Origin: a virus
IMG/VR virus record: IMGVR_UViG_3300030060_006720
Location: 2,256 to 35,722 of that record
Length of the DNA stretch: 33,467 nucleotides
Strand: one strand, 5' to 3'
Shown one piece after another: positions 18,964 to 27,318 of the stretch. Every line of letters starts with the position of its first letter. Within the stretch, counting starts at the first letter, position 1. The notes beneath the pieces were generated by a model that ran no database searches, was not told the DNA's origin, and saw only the letters and a list, made by a program, of their open reading frames with translations. The position numbers were made by a program, and so were the translations under genes.

Positions 18964-21408
18964 TTATTTAGGGTCAAAAGCCCCTAAACTAAATCCACTT
19001 CCAAGTATATCATTACCTGCAGATTCAAAGTTTTTAGGTGATGTACCTGTCTTTCTTTGCTCTATAAGCTCTGATTGTTGAGTGGCTTGTATTCTTGTTC
19101 TTTCGTCTTTACGATCTTCTTTTTCGTTTTCTTTAGATTTTTGTCCTTCTACCTCTGTATTTTTCAACATCATATTGTACTTAAACTCTTCTGCCATTAA
19201 AGCTTTTTTAGCTTCAACTTCTGCTTGCATACGTCGTAATTCTAATTTAGACTTTACATCTTGTAAAGTCATTTCATTTTGCATTTGAACTTGATTCTTT
19301 TGCATTTCAACTTGAGCAGCGGCTTGTTGCGCTTGTGAATTAGCGTTAGCTTGTGCAACCATGTTTTGTTGTTGCATCATTTGATCTCTTTCAAGCTTTT
19401 TCTTTCTTCTAATTTTTAAAAGTTTATTTGCTAGCTTGTAATTTTTTATTTCTCTAATATCTATAGCATCTTCAAGATCTATGTTTCCTGTAGCTAAAGA
19501 CTGTTGTATATTGTTTTCAAGCTTTGCTTGCTCTTCTTCGTCCGGAGCTAAATCAATAAATATACCAAAATCATATAAGTGAAGCTCTGACATTTCGTCT
19601 AATACAGCGACATTGTGAGATCCAATAGCTTGAACAAAAGCGTCAGCTGTTGGAGAATATTCTAATATGTCAGATATTCTAAGTGATAAAGCTTCTGCAG
19701 TTTCAGCTGTTAAAAATAAACCTGATTGTAATATATGTCTTGTAGCAGTATTACTGTTAGCTGCAGCCATTTTTTGAATACCAACTAGAGCGTTTTTATC
19801 AGGAGTACTACCATCTCTAGCTTCGTTTAATCCGGTTACGTCGCGGATCATTTGTAAATAATAGTTATAGTTTGATATTAAGGCGTTAATCTTACTACCA
19901 TTAGCATTGCTAGTTATAGGTTGAATAGGAACTTTTCCAGGATTAATATCTCCATCTTGAGTAAAAGATCTACCAATAACACTACCAGTTTGGAAATACA
20001 TATTTAAAGCTTCCTGTGGATTATAGTTTGTACCATTACCTAAATCTATTTCAGCCAAACCATCTGCGTCAAGATAAACACCGTCTGGTACCATGCGTGA
20101 CATAACTTGTTGTAACTTCAAATGTGTAAGTTGTATCATGTCAGCAAAGCCAGTAATACGTCTAACTAATGAATCTATTTTACCGTTGTATAATCTAGGA
20201 GCAACAATGCTATAATTCATTTTAACCTTAGTGTAATCGCTTTTAGGTCTAAGCATATTTTTTTGAAGCTCCCATTTTAATAGTTTATCTGTGCCAACTA
20301 TAAAAACACCTTCGTACACAACTTCTACAACTCGTTCTAATCTACCAAACTCTCCTTCCATATCAGGTGGAGGATTAAAACTATCATCTTTTTGAATTAC
20401 TTTATCAGCTCCAGAAGCTGTTTCTTTTATTTTATAAACATCGTTCATATATGTTTTATAGTTAAAGTATAAAACTTGAACAGTGTTATTATCGTGATCT
20501 TTTCTGCTATTGTACTTTTGGTGATTAGTTCTATTTTGAGTCATCACCTCTTCAATCTCTGATTGAGTTAAGTTGGGAAACTGTTTAACTAACTCGTTAA
20601 TAGGTATATGTTTTACTTCACCTACATAATACAAATCTTCAAAGTATGGAGACTCTGTAAAAGAGTAAACTAAATTAGCAGGATCAACATATTCAATAGT
20701 AACTCCAGTTGAGTTGTTAAATCCAGTTTTTACAGCGCCAATACCTAAAACTGTTAAATCATAAAAAAATCTTTTTTTAACTAACTCGTATTTATTACCT
20801 TCCATTAAAACAGCTAAAGCTTGCTCTTCTGCTATTTCTACAGCTTGCTTATATTCTAGTTGCATGTGAAGATCTAACTCCTCAGCTGTTTGTGGAAGAT
20901 CTATTTTTTTATTTCTTCTTAAATCTATGCCTAGCTCTTTTGTAACGAACTTGTTTACATCTTGATTTTCCATATCTGACAATATGTCTTCAAGATATTG
21001 AGTTCTTTTTTCTACACCAAAAGGATCTTGTGCATAAACATTTATATCATAAGTTCTTTCAGCTATACCATTAACTACTATATCTACAAACTTAGGTATA
21101 ATAGGAACTGGCTTCCAGTCTAAATTTAAATAAGACAAATCACCGTTAATAGATAATTCATCTTTATATTTCTGTATTGATTGCTCTCCTCGAGCATATA
21201 ATCTTAATCTATGAAACTCATGCTGATTATTTCCATATTTAGCATTAGTTCCTACCGCAACCCCTCCATTACTATTGCCACCACCATTAAACCATTCTTG
21301 TTGTATAGCTTTCGCTATTTTTAAACCATAGTCGTAGCTTATCTTTTCTAGATCACTTACAGCTTGGCTTGGAAAATAATTACTAATTACTCCTGCTGTG
21401 TAACTCAT
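18964..21408 (-). CDS. Portal protein
   Basis: An 814-aa protein whose ATG overlaps the terminase stop by 4 bases (ATGA). Terminase followed by portal is the standard order. The protein shows a portal-like mixed body: LYARGEQSIQKYKDELS near residue 70, KPVPIIPKFVDIVVNGIAER near 100, a long helical middle including YNYYLQMIRDVTGLNEARDG near residue 515 (the helix and M-R-x-x-T-G-x-N-x pattern common in crAss-like and T4-like portals), and a Gln/Met-rich coiled coil at about residues 670-780. The C-terminus ends SGFSLGAFDPK. About 800 aa fits crAss-like portals. The ring forms the DNA entry vertex and docks terminase and the ring proteins. Confidence 0.85.
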   Translation of the reverse strand: MSYTAGVISNYFPSQAVSDLEKISYDYGLKIAKAIQQEWFNGGGNSNGGVAVGTNAKYGNNQHEFHRLRLYARGEQSIQKYKDELSINGDLSYLNLDWKPVPIIPKFVDIVVNGIAERTYDINVYAQDPFGVEKRTQYLEDILSDMENQDVNKFVTKELGIDLRRNKKIDLPQTAEELDLHMQLEYKQAVEIAEEQALAVLMEGNKYELVKKRFFYDLTVLGIGAVKTGFNNSTGVTIEYVDPANLVYSFTESPYFEDLYYVGEVKHIPINELVKQFPNLTQSEIEEVMTQNRTNHQKYNSRKDHDNNTVQVLYFNYKTYMNDVYKIKETASGADKVIQKDDSFNPPPDMEGEFGRLERVVEVVYEGVFIVGTDKLLKWELQKNMLRPKSDYTKVKMNYSIVAPRLYNGKIDSLVRRITGFADMIQLTHLKLQQVMSRMVPDGVYLDADGLAEIDLGNGTNYNPQEALNMYFQTGSVIGRSFTQDGDINPGKVPIQPITSNANGSKINALISNYNYYLQMIRDVTGLNEARDGSTPDKNALVGIQKMAAANSNTATRHILQSGLFLTAETAEALSLRISDILEYSPTADAFVQAIGSHNVAVLDEMSELHLYDFGIFIDLAPDEEEQAKLENNIQQSLATGNIDLEDAIDIREIKNYKLANKLLKIRRKKKLERDQMMQQQNMVAQANANSQAQQAAAQVEMQKNQVQMQNEMTLQDVKSKLELRRMQAEVEAKKALMAEEFKYNMMLKNTEVEGQKSKENEKEDRKDERTRIQATQQSELIEQRKTGTSPKNFESAGNDILGSGFSLGAFDPK

Positions 21409-23621
21409 TGTTTAATTAATTTAGAGAAGTTTCCTTCGTTATTATATTTACTAAAACTAAAGTCTATTGCTTTGTTTTCACGTTTAGCTACAGGTCTATA
21501 CTTATGTCTGTTGCAAGCCATTATAGCAAGTCCTGAACTAATACTAGCATCAAACTTAGTTCTTTTCGTTATGTCAAATTTTGCCCAATCATTTAGTGTT
21601 TCGTTAAAATATATGTTACCATAATTACCATTACCTAAATCACCAACGTGGTCGTTTATATATGTTTCAATAGCAGCTGCGTGAGCTTGTTTTATGTCTT
21701 CGCTAGAGTTAGGTATACCACCTACTTCTTTTTCTGCCACTGATAATTTATTCCAAGTTTTATCTGGTCTGTTCATACTAAAACCTCTATAACCTCTACG
21801 TCTCAAGTAGTATAGTAATCTTGGTTTGTTATTCTCTGCGAGTAATGGCATACCATAAAAAACTAAAGCCATCAATACGTCTTCAAAAAACATATCAGCT
21901 GTTTGTGGTCTAGCTAGGTACTCTAAGAAAAAATGGTTTGCCGGAGCATCTTCCATAGAAAACTTAGTTAATCCATGTAGTGATCCTTTAGAACCTTTGC
22001 CACCAACAGTACCACTAATGTCGTAACTGTCACAACCAAAAGCGCCAACATGATCGTTTCCTGGGTATTTAATTCCATTTTTTAATATTACTCTATTCTG
22101 CATGTTGAGATTAGGTACCCAACTAACCTTAAATCTTCCATTAGGATTTGGTGTAAAATTTACTTTAGTGTCTTTTATTCCTCCAGCCCATTGAAAGCTT
22201 CCTATATTAACGCTGGCATTATTCATTATACCATCGTTATAATCTATTTGCTCGTATATTTTAACTAGGTTAAATATACTATTTTTTGTTTCATCTCTAA
22301 ACGCGTGTTCTTCAGTTCGTGGAAACTGTCGATAAAACTCGTTTAACGCGTCTTGATCTCCTTTTAATCCGTCAGCTTCGTTTTCCCAGTGATTAATAAC
22401 GCCTATGTCTATTAGTTCACCGTGGGGTCCATAACACTCTCGTGTTGGGGTATCGAACACTGGTCTTCCAAACTCATCAATAAATCCTTCATAGTTCCAT
22501 TCCATTGGGATAAACAAAGAATATAAACCAGAACGTGTTTGACCATTTTTATTTCTTTTTGTGACATCACTGTCGTTATATAACTTTTTAAAGTTATCAC
22601 CACCTTTATCTAAAGCATTTGACGTTGATCCCATCATACACTTACCAACAATACGAGCACCTAATCTTAAACAAGTTTTTGTTACTCGCCAATTGTTTAA
22701 TATATTATCAGGTCTCTCCCATTTACCACTTTCATCGTGAACTAACAGATTAAGTTTTTCTCCATCATAACTATTGTCACCTGTGTTTTTCCAATCAATA
22801 GTAGTGTCAAGTCCAACCAACTCTTCCTGCTTTTCGTTGGCAGTAATTTTTTTACGCGTAAACTTACTTGCAGGTACACGATAAGCAAGCTCAGACTTAG
22901 GTCTGTCCATACCGTCTTGTATCGGTTTAAAGAAAAACGGATAGTTGACAGATATTGGTACAACTTTATCGGTAAACATTTTTTTAGCATCAGCACCACT
23001 TTTTGATAGTATTCCATATCTAGAGTCACTTGATATAGTAGCTAAGTTAACTGTTTCAGCACTACTCATAAATGAAAAACCACTACGTCTGTTTTTTAAA
23101 TAACACATACCGTAGCAGCGTTTGTCAGCTTTGCAAGCTTCCCAAAATATAAAGAACAGTCTGTTGGCTTCTCTAAAATCTGGAGCACCTACATCTATTT
23201 TGCTCCACTGTAAATACATATAGTGACTACCTGTTATATACGTAGGCTCACTATTATTAATAAACCAAAAGCCTTCGTCTCTACGTTTAAACTCATCGTC
23301 TATAAAATCATACCACTTATCTTTACCTTCTTCTGGATATGTTCTCCAGTCAAATATGTTTTTAAGTTTACTTAATTCTTTTGGGTACTCTATTTTTTGC
23401 CATTTGTTGCCTTGCACACGCAAGTCTTGTGGTTCCAACGGCAAGCCAATTCGCAAACCTTGAATCTCAAGTATTTGTCCAATTTTTCCAGTTTTGCTAA
23501 TAACCACAATGTCATGTTCTTTATTGTATCCATATTCCCATTTACGTTTTTTGTTAAGTCGATTTATTGTTGTCTTCTTAACTGGTTCAACTATTTTATA
23601 TAAACTTTGTTCGTAACTCAT
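21405..23621 (-). CDS. terL: Terminase large subunit
   Basis: This 738-aa packaging motor has both halves of TerL. In the ATPase half, CYLKNRRSGFSFM (K176 to S183) sits where the variant Walker A lies, and LNLLVHDESGKW has the Walker B Asp296 and catalytic Glu297. MGSTSN near residue 331 fits the coupling motif. In the nuclease half, AFGCDSYDIS gives Asp531, FFEDVLMALVFYG near 578-590 holds acidic residues, and KFDASISSGLAIMA gives Asp691, a plausible metal-binding set of the RNase H-like fold. The gene overlaps the 92-aa gene before it and the portal after it by 4 bases each. The style, with a long N-terminal part before Walker A, recalls crAss-like and marine flavophage terminases. Confidence 0.92.
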   Translation of the reverse strand: MSYEQSLYKIVEPVKKTTINRLNKKRKWEYGYNKEHDIVVISKTGKIGQILEIQGLRIGLPLEPQDLRVQGNKWQKIEYPKELSKLKNIFDWRTYPEEGKDKWYDFIDDEFKRRDEGFWFINNSEPTYITGSHYMYLQWSKIDVGAPDFREANRLFFIFWEACKADKRCYGMCYLKNRRSGFSFMSSAETVNLATISSDSRYGILSKSGADAKKMFTDKVVPISVNYPFFFKPIQDGMDRPKSELAYRVPASKFTRKKITANEKQEELVGLDTTIDWKNTGDNSYDGEKLNLLVHDESGKWERPDNILNNWRVTKTCLRLGARIVGKCMMGSTSNALDKGGDNFKKLYNDSDVTKRNKNGQTRSGLYSLFIPMEWNYEGFIDEFGRPVFDTPTRECYGPHGELIDIGVINHWENEADGLKGDQDALNEFYRQFPRTEEHAFRDETKNSIFNLVKIYEQIDYNDGIMNNASVNIGSFQWAGGIKDTKVNFTPNPNGRFKVSWVPNLNMQNRVILKNGIKYPGNDHVGAFGCDSYDISGTVGGKGSKGSLHGLTKFSMEDAPANHFFLEYLARPQTADMFFEDVLMALVFYGMPLLAENNKPRLLYYLRRRGYRGFSMNRPDKTWNKLSVAEKEVGGIPNSSEDIKQAHAAAIETYINDHVGDLGNGNYGNIYFNETLNDWAKFDITKRTKFDASISSGLAIMACNRHKYRPVAKRENKAIDFSFSKYNNEGNFSKLIKQ

Positions 23622-23896
23622 TTCGATCTGCCTTCCGCGAAGCCTTTAAATACTCTGTCTTTTTTTTCTTCAGATGTCTTTCCTTCCAAAATATTTTCTT
23701 CCTCTTGTATACGGTTGAGTATTTCAAATGCATCAAATATAGCTAACTTTTTAGTAGCTGCGGCATTTTTCAGTCTATCAGCAGATACATCATCTTCTGT
23801 ATTTGTGATAATCTGCTCTTGAGCAACTTTAATTAACTCATCAACTGCTTTTTGCCCAGCTTGGATTATACGTTTCTTCGTTTCCTTCACGCTCAT
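23618..23896 (-). CDS. Small protein in the small-terminase position, 92 aa
   Basis: A short helical, charged protein (MSVKETKKRIIQAGQKAVDE, then SADRLKNAAATKKLAIFDAF) that overlaps terL by 4 bases and whose start lies 56 bases inside the end of the preceding GroES-like gene. No later in-frame ATG removes that overlap. Small terminase subunits are often short helical proteins encoded just before TerL, so that is the leading guess, but no helix-turn-helix is clear and the length is on the low side. A packaging accessory or terminase chaperone is the alternative. Confidence 0.6.
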   Translation of the reverse strand: MSVKETKKRIIQAGQKAVDELIKVAQEQIITNTEDDVSADRLKNAAATKKLAIFDAFEILNRIQEEENILEGKTSEEKKDRVFKGFAEGRSK

Positions 23897-24428
23897 ATTT
23901 AATTGTAATAAATTTAGAATATACTCTATATAGCTTTTCTCCGTCTATGATAAATTCATATTTAGAAAAAGGTGTAAAGCTAACTAAATCACCTTCTTCA
24001 AAAGATCCATCAGTATATTTTATAATACCCATAGTTGGATCTTCTTTATCATTACTCCACTTGCCACTAAACTTTATTGGTTTAATAAAACAAAATCCAT
24101 CAACTGCTTTCCAATTATTTTGTTTATATAAAAATATTTGATCTTCAAATACTATATACTTATCTTCACTAAACCAACTTCTACTATTTTTTTCTTCACC
24201 ATATTGGTTGTACCATCTTCTAAACACGTTGTGATGAACTATTACTTCATTTCCTGGTTTGATTGATGTAGAACGTAACATAGGGCAACTACGCACAATA
24301 CCTTTACGATTAATATATTCATGGTTAGATACTTCAGAGTTTAGTATTAACTGCTTGTCACCAATTTTTTTTATATTGTTATATCTTTCACCAACTGGAG
24401 ATATTACAAAACTGTATGGACTTTTCAT
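23841..24428 (-). CDS. Tandem GroES-fold-like protein, 195 aa
   Basis: The protein reads as two successive GroES-like beta barrels. In repeat 1 (about 20-108), LILNSEVSNHEYINRKGIV resembles the mobile loop and first turn, SIKPGNEVIVHHNVF is the K-x-G-(N/D)-x-V strand, and DKYIVFEDQIFLY matches the closing strand before the end of co-chaperonins. In repeat 2 (about 110-180), DGFCFIKPI is the new first strand, MGIIKYTDGSFEEGDLVSF is the G-x-V and E-x-G-D-x-V region, and FIIDGEKLYRVYSKFITIKY closely follows the GroES end (D-G-x-x-y-x-V-x-x-x-d-I-x-a). It starts in a TAATG overlap with the 85-aa gene and is two genes before terL. It may help fold packaging or capsid proteins. The fold match is my reading, with no alignment score. 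Confidence 0.65.
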   Translation of the reverse strand: MKSPYSFVISPVGERYNNIKKIGDKQLILNSEVSNHEYINRKGIVRSCPMLRSTSIKPGNEVIVHHNVFRRWYNQYGEEKNSRSWFSEDKYIVFEDQIFLYKQNNWKAVDGFCFIKPIKFSGKWSNDKEDPTMGIIKYTDGSFEEGDLVSFTPFSKYEFIIDGEKLYRVYSKFITIKYEREGNEETYNPSWAKSS

Positions 24429-24661
24429 TAATACTCTAAATTATACTCTACAGAGATAGCCATGTTTTTATTAAAATCTTTCCAAGGTATAACGTCTTTT
24501 TTCTTTTTAATATATATTGAATACTTTTCTTCTTCTTCAACAATATCACAAATCGTATGACCTCCGTATACTTCTTGCCCTACAGAGTAGTGCATAGAAT
24601 CTATTTTATAATCTTTACCTATCGTAATTTTACGAATCAGTTTCATTTCTTGCATTTTCAT
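24428..24661 (-). CDS. Small unknown protein, 77 aa from the chosen start
   Basis: A small beta-rich protein with GKDYKIDSMHYSVGQEVYGG and ending WKDFNKNMAISVEYNLEY. The open frame reaches ATG at 24685 (85 aa), but that start lies 56 bases inside the previous coding region. ATG at 24661 (MKMQEMKLIRK) or 24646 shortens the overlap, so I prefer 24661 with moderate certainty. The stop overlaps the next start as TAATG. I recall similar short proteins, ending in a W-K-x-F-N strand, near terminase genes of marine phages, but no function is known to me. Confidence 0.65.
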   Translation of the reverse strand: MKMQEMKLIRKITIGKDYKIDSMHYSVGQEVYGGHTICDIVEEEEKYSIYIKKKKDVIPWKDFNKNMAISVEYNLEY

Positions 24662-24917
24662 TATATTTAATTTCTCTAGTAACAATATCTACATCATCAC
24701 TACCATATCTTTCTTTAAAAGTTTCTCCAAGCTTAGCTACTTCTTTTTGTAGATTAGCAACCATGTGAAGTATTTGATGTTTCTCACTTTCTAACTTTCC
24801 TAACGCGTAATGCATCTCTGTAATCTTAGAAGTTAAAGTTGTTGCCATCTTTTTTTCTTCTTTAGTAATGTGAGTTGGTCGAAGGTTCTCTACCTTCGGA
24901 GTTTTTCTTTTTGCCAT
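24630..24917 (-). CDS. Small coiled-coil protein, 95 aa
   Basis: Starts MAKRKTPKVENLRPTHITKE with a basic N-terminus, then residues 28-66 form one long heptad-like helix (ITEMHYALGKLESEKHQILH and on to VANLQKEVAKLGETF), probably a coiled-coil dimer, with a short beta tail (DIVTREIKYNE). Its end overlaps the next gene by about 32 bases. No catalytic motif. It belongs to the small-gene row before terL, so a packaging or assembly accessory is possible; function unknown. Confidence 0.7.
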   Translation of the reverse strand: MAKRKTPKVENLRPTHITKEEKKMATTLTSKITEMHYALGKLESEKHQILHMVANLQKEVAKLGETFKERYGSDDVDIVTREIKYNENARNETDS

Positions 24918-24940
24918 GATTTTATTTAATTAAATTAATA

Positions 24941-25174
24941 TTAGTCTAAAGGACCTGTAAGAGAATCTGGCATAGAGTCTTTACATTTATCCTTTTGATC
25001 TTGTGTTAAATTGTTATAGTAAGCATCTGGTATACATACTAAGTATTCTGAACCTGAAACTAATAAAACTTCAGCAGTTGTTAAAGTTCCATTTTTAGGA
25101 TATTCAAAATGAGTATCCATGTCACTTAATAAAGTATCGCAGTCGCTTTTTGTTGAATAATAAAATTTACTCAT
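24941..25174 (-). CDS. Hypothetical small protein, 77 aa
   Basis: A short acidic protein beginning MSKFYYSTKSDCDTLLSDMD with two central beta strands (TTAEVLLVSGSEYLVCIPD) and an acidic end. Its start overlaps the LamG-like gene's stop as TAATG, so it is probably translated with it. No family is recognised. It might be a small partner of the lectin or another virion component. Confidence 0.6.
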   Translation of the reverse strand: MSKFYYSTKSDCDTLLSDMDTHFEYPKNGTLTTAEVLLVSGSEYLVCIPDAYYNNLTQDQKDKCKDSMPDSLTGPLD

Positions 25175-25896
25175 TATAATCCATTTCTTGTTAAAATATC
25201 ATTTCTAACGTTAGTTAAATCGGCACCACTTAAAGCCTCACTAAATATAGCTATTTCAAAAACGTGACCATTTATATTTGTAGAATTATTTCTTTGCGTA
25301 AACACTTGATCAATAGCAAAAGTATTAGCTGGGGCAGAAGAATTACTACCACTAGCTGGAGTCTCATTAAGATGCTCTCCGTTATTTCTAAAAACTTCTA
25401 CTTCACTATCTGAAGTTCTAGTTACTTCATACATAAACTTTGTATCAGCACTTAAAGTTTTTCCACTAGTATAATCGAATATAACAGTTTCAACTCCATT
25501 TCTAGCTTTGTGTCTGTAGCCATCAGCGTCTGTTATTCTAATGAAGTTTCCAGAGTTGTCAGATTTTCCAATCAAAGTTTGATTAGTAAGATTGTCAAGA
25601 TCTAAAACAATAAATAGATGAAAACGCTCTAACGATAGTGATGATGTTAAATCAAATCTATCATCAGATCCATCAAGTAAAGCACCACCGCCGTCTGCTT
25701 GTGGTTGAAAACTAGCTGTAGTTTGCACCGCGTGATTATTATTTCCAGACTCATCGTTCCACTGCGATATATTACCACTGTTTAAAGTTTGAGTACCTCC
25801 GTTTTTTAACCAAACCTCTAAGTTAGATACAGTTGTTATATCAAACGCGCTTTTTAAAGCTGCACCACCTGTTATACTATTACCTAGTCCTAACAT
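25174..25896 (-). CDS. LamG/concanavalin-like lectin protein, 240 aa
   Basis: After a short Gly-rich start (MLGLGNSITGGAALKSAFDI) the body reads as one concanavalin A-like (LamG) jelly roll. It has LEVWLKNGG, then WNDESGNNNHAVQTTASFQP at residues 46-65, the typical W-x-D-x-S-G-N-x-N-x-A opening. It ends with NGHVFEIAIFSEALSGADL, the G-x-(I/V)-x-E-(I/V)-x-(I/V)-(F/Y)-x-x-x-L strand and turn that closes such domains. There is no signal peptide, as expected for a protein built into a virion. It directly abuts the 197-aa gene and sits near the holin. The likely job is glycan binding on the particle surface or tail. The fold is fairly clear; the ligand is unknown. Confidence 0.78.
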   Translation of the reverse strand: MLGLGNSITGGAALKSAFDITTVSNLEVWLKNGGTQTLNSGNISQWNDESGNNNHAVQTTASFQPQADGGGALLDGSDDRFDLTSSLSLERFHLFIVLDLDNLTNQTLIGKSDNSGNFIRITDADGYRHKARNGVETVIFDYTSGKTLSADTKFMYEVTRTSDSEVEVFRNNGEHLNETPASGSNSSAPANTFAIDQVFTQRNNSTNINGHVFEIAIFSEALSGADLTNVRNDILTRNGL

Positions 25897-26490
25897 TTAT
25901 TGTCCAAAGTAACAGATTATACCGCCATCTGTATCATCAGCGGCTAGCGATACTGAATCCCATCTACCATATATTGTTAGTCCGGCAGGAAATTTTTGAG
26001 TGCTATCAATTGTTTGCCCACCAACACCATCGTGTCCATATTTTTTCTTTTTCAAAAAACTAACTGTAACACCATCGCTTATACTAGTATTTGCTGCAAG
26101 TTGTATTTCTTTAGTGTTATCACCGTCAGGATCTAAAGTTAATACAGTACCAAGTAAAACACCAGTTGAAGTAAGATATATTTCATCTCCAACCTCTATT
26201 TGATCCGCTTGACTTACAAAGTTTTCTTGATCAAATATTACTTTAGCTGCAGAAGTAACAGCTCCATCAACTGTTCTAGTATAAGCACCTTTTGAGTTAG
26301 CTGACTCTGCAGTGTTAGGAAACTTGGTTGGCTCTTTAGCTACTAAGCTGTCAAGAGTAGTTTCTGCTATAAATGTTATAGCTATTATAGCAAGTTCTTC
26401 TGGAGGTGTAACTGTGTTAGCAGCTGTATCTGCAAAAGCTGATCCAAATTGACCAAAGCCGTAAGCTACTTCTGTTGAATTTTGTCCCAT
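25897..26490 (-). CDS. Virion-type protein, 197 aa, unknown
   Basis: Starts MGQNSTEVAYGFGQFGSAFA, a Gly/Phe-rich start that I recall from virion proteins of uncultured marine phages. It continues with an Ala/Thr-rich segment (LAIIAITFIAETTLDSL) and beta-rich regions (AAKVIFDQENFVSQADQIEV, GVLLGTVLTLDPDGDNTKEI) that suggest a small barrel or decoration fold. It stops exactly where the LamG-like gene starts and begins 2 bases after the holin gene. No catalytic motif. It is probably a minor structural or receptor-binding partner of the lectin; this is inferred from context. Confidence 0.65.
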   Translation of the reverse strand: MGQNSTEVAYGFGQFGSAFADTAANTVTPPEELAIIAITFIAETTLDSLVAKEPTKFPNTAESANSKGAYTRTVDGAVTSAAKVIFDQENFVSQADQIEVGDEIYLTSTGVLLGTVLTLDPDGDNTKEIQLAANTSISDGVTVSFLKKKKYGHDGVGGQTIDSTQKFPAGLTIYGRWDSVSLAADDTDGGIICYFGQ

Positions 26491-26491
26491 T

Positions 26492-26914
26492 TTATTTTTC
26501 TTTTATTTGTTCGTTTTTCTTTGAGCTTCCGCCGAAGAAGAAGTCTATTATTGTATTTACCTTAGCACTCATAGCGCCAAATATTGTGGAGATAAAACTA
26601 ATTTCAAACTCTCCTAGTTCTATTGATTTTGTAACAAAGTAGTTGAACATTACAAATGTAATACCAAAGTATGCTACAGTAAATAACGTTGCTAATACTT
26701 TTTGTATAATAGCATCGTCTTTATACATATCTCTTGCAGACTTACGATCTTCTACTTCTTTAGCAAAAGCTTCACGCTCTGCATCTAATAATAGTTTTTT
26801 AAGAGCTAGCTTTGCTTCGTCTCTTTCTTTGTCAGTAGTAATTACTTTGTCGAGGATACCTTCTGCGTTATCTACGATCTTACCGAATAAACCTCCTACT
26901 AAATTATTTATCAT
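26492..26914 (-). CDS. Holin, 3TM/GTA-holin-like
   Basis: A 140-aa protein with a helical charged N-terminus (residues 25-65 rich in K, E and D) and two clear hydrophobic segments at about 70-94 (IQKVLATLFTVAYFGITFVM) and 103-127 (FEISFISTIFGAMSAKVN), ending IDFFFGGSSKKNEQIKEK. The R-x-x-A-R-D-M-Y-K-D-D stretch before the first segment and the F-F-F-G-G-S end match the pattern I recall for the GTA_holin_3TM type. It would form holes in the inner membrane at lysis. It overlaps the HExxH gene by 4 bases (26911-26914), so the two may be translated as a pair. No classical endolysin is visible here. Confidence 0.8.
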   Translation of the reverse strand: MINNLVGGLFGKIVDNAEGILDKVITTDKERDEAKLALKKLLLDAEREAFAKEVEDRKSARDMYKDDAIIQKVLATLFTVAYFGITFVMFNYFVTKSIELGEFEISFISTIFGAMSAKVNTIIDFFFGGSSKKNEQIKEK

Positions 26915-27318
26915 ATCTTATTATTTTCCCATGGAAGATCTCTACTTCCTTCTGGATATGCTTTGCCAGTGTGCGGATCTATGATTACCGCTTGACCAGC
27001 TATTTCAGTTCTAGGCCAAGTCATGCCTTCATAATAAACAGCATTATCGTCATAAGTCTCTTCACCAGTTTGCATTTTTGTTTTATGCTGCATTTCGTGA
27101 TTTAAAGTATAACTAAACATAGGATCGTTAATATCCATATCTTTACTAACAAATATAGAACCGTCCATGTTTGCTTCTGCTAATATACCATCACCTAGCT
27201 TTTTTCTATATATAGGTGTTCCAGGAACACTTATATCTGTAGATTTAAATTTAAACTTACTCTTAATGTCTCCACTTCGAGCTTGTAGCTTTTTTGCTTT
27301 ACCTAGTTTAAATCCCAT
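26911..27318 (-). CDS. Mini HExxH metallopeptidase-like protein, 135 aa
   Basis: The basic N-terminus (MGFKLGKAKKLQARSGDIKS) resembles the MAFKMK group, and the core holds TLNHEMQHKTKMQTGEE: His74, Glu75 and His78 form HExxH, with Glu86/Glu87 and Asp90/Asp91 as possible third ligands. The rest (AVYYEG, then VIIDPHTGKAYPEG, and W-E at the end) is short and beta-like. I recall similar tiny phage proteins with H-E-M-x-H and a PWE-type end, function unknown. It overlaps the holin by 4 bases and shares a TAATG joint with the winged-helix gene, so a lysis-linked or virion protease role is possible. Zinc binding is inferred, not shown. Confidence 0.7.
   Translation of the reverse strand: MGFKLGKAKKLQARSGDIKSKFKFKSTDISVPGTPIYRKKLGDGILAEANMDGSIFVSKDMDINDPMFSYTLNHEMQHKTKMQTGEETYDDNAVYYEGMTWPRTEIAGQAVIIDPHTGKAYPEGSRDLPWENNKI

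Noticed and set aside
26643-26984. Plus-strand open frame of 113 aa
   Set aside because: Antisense to the holin and the HExxH gene; shadow of their codons.
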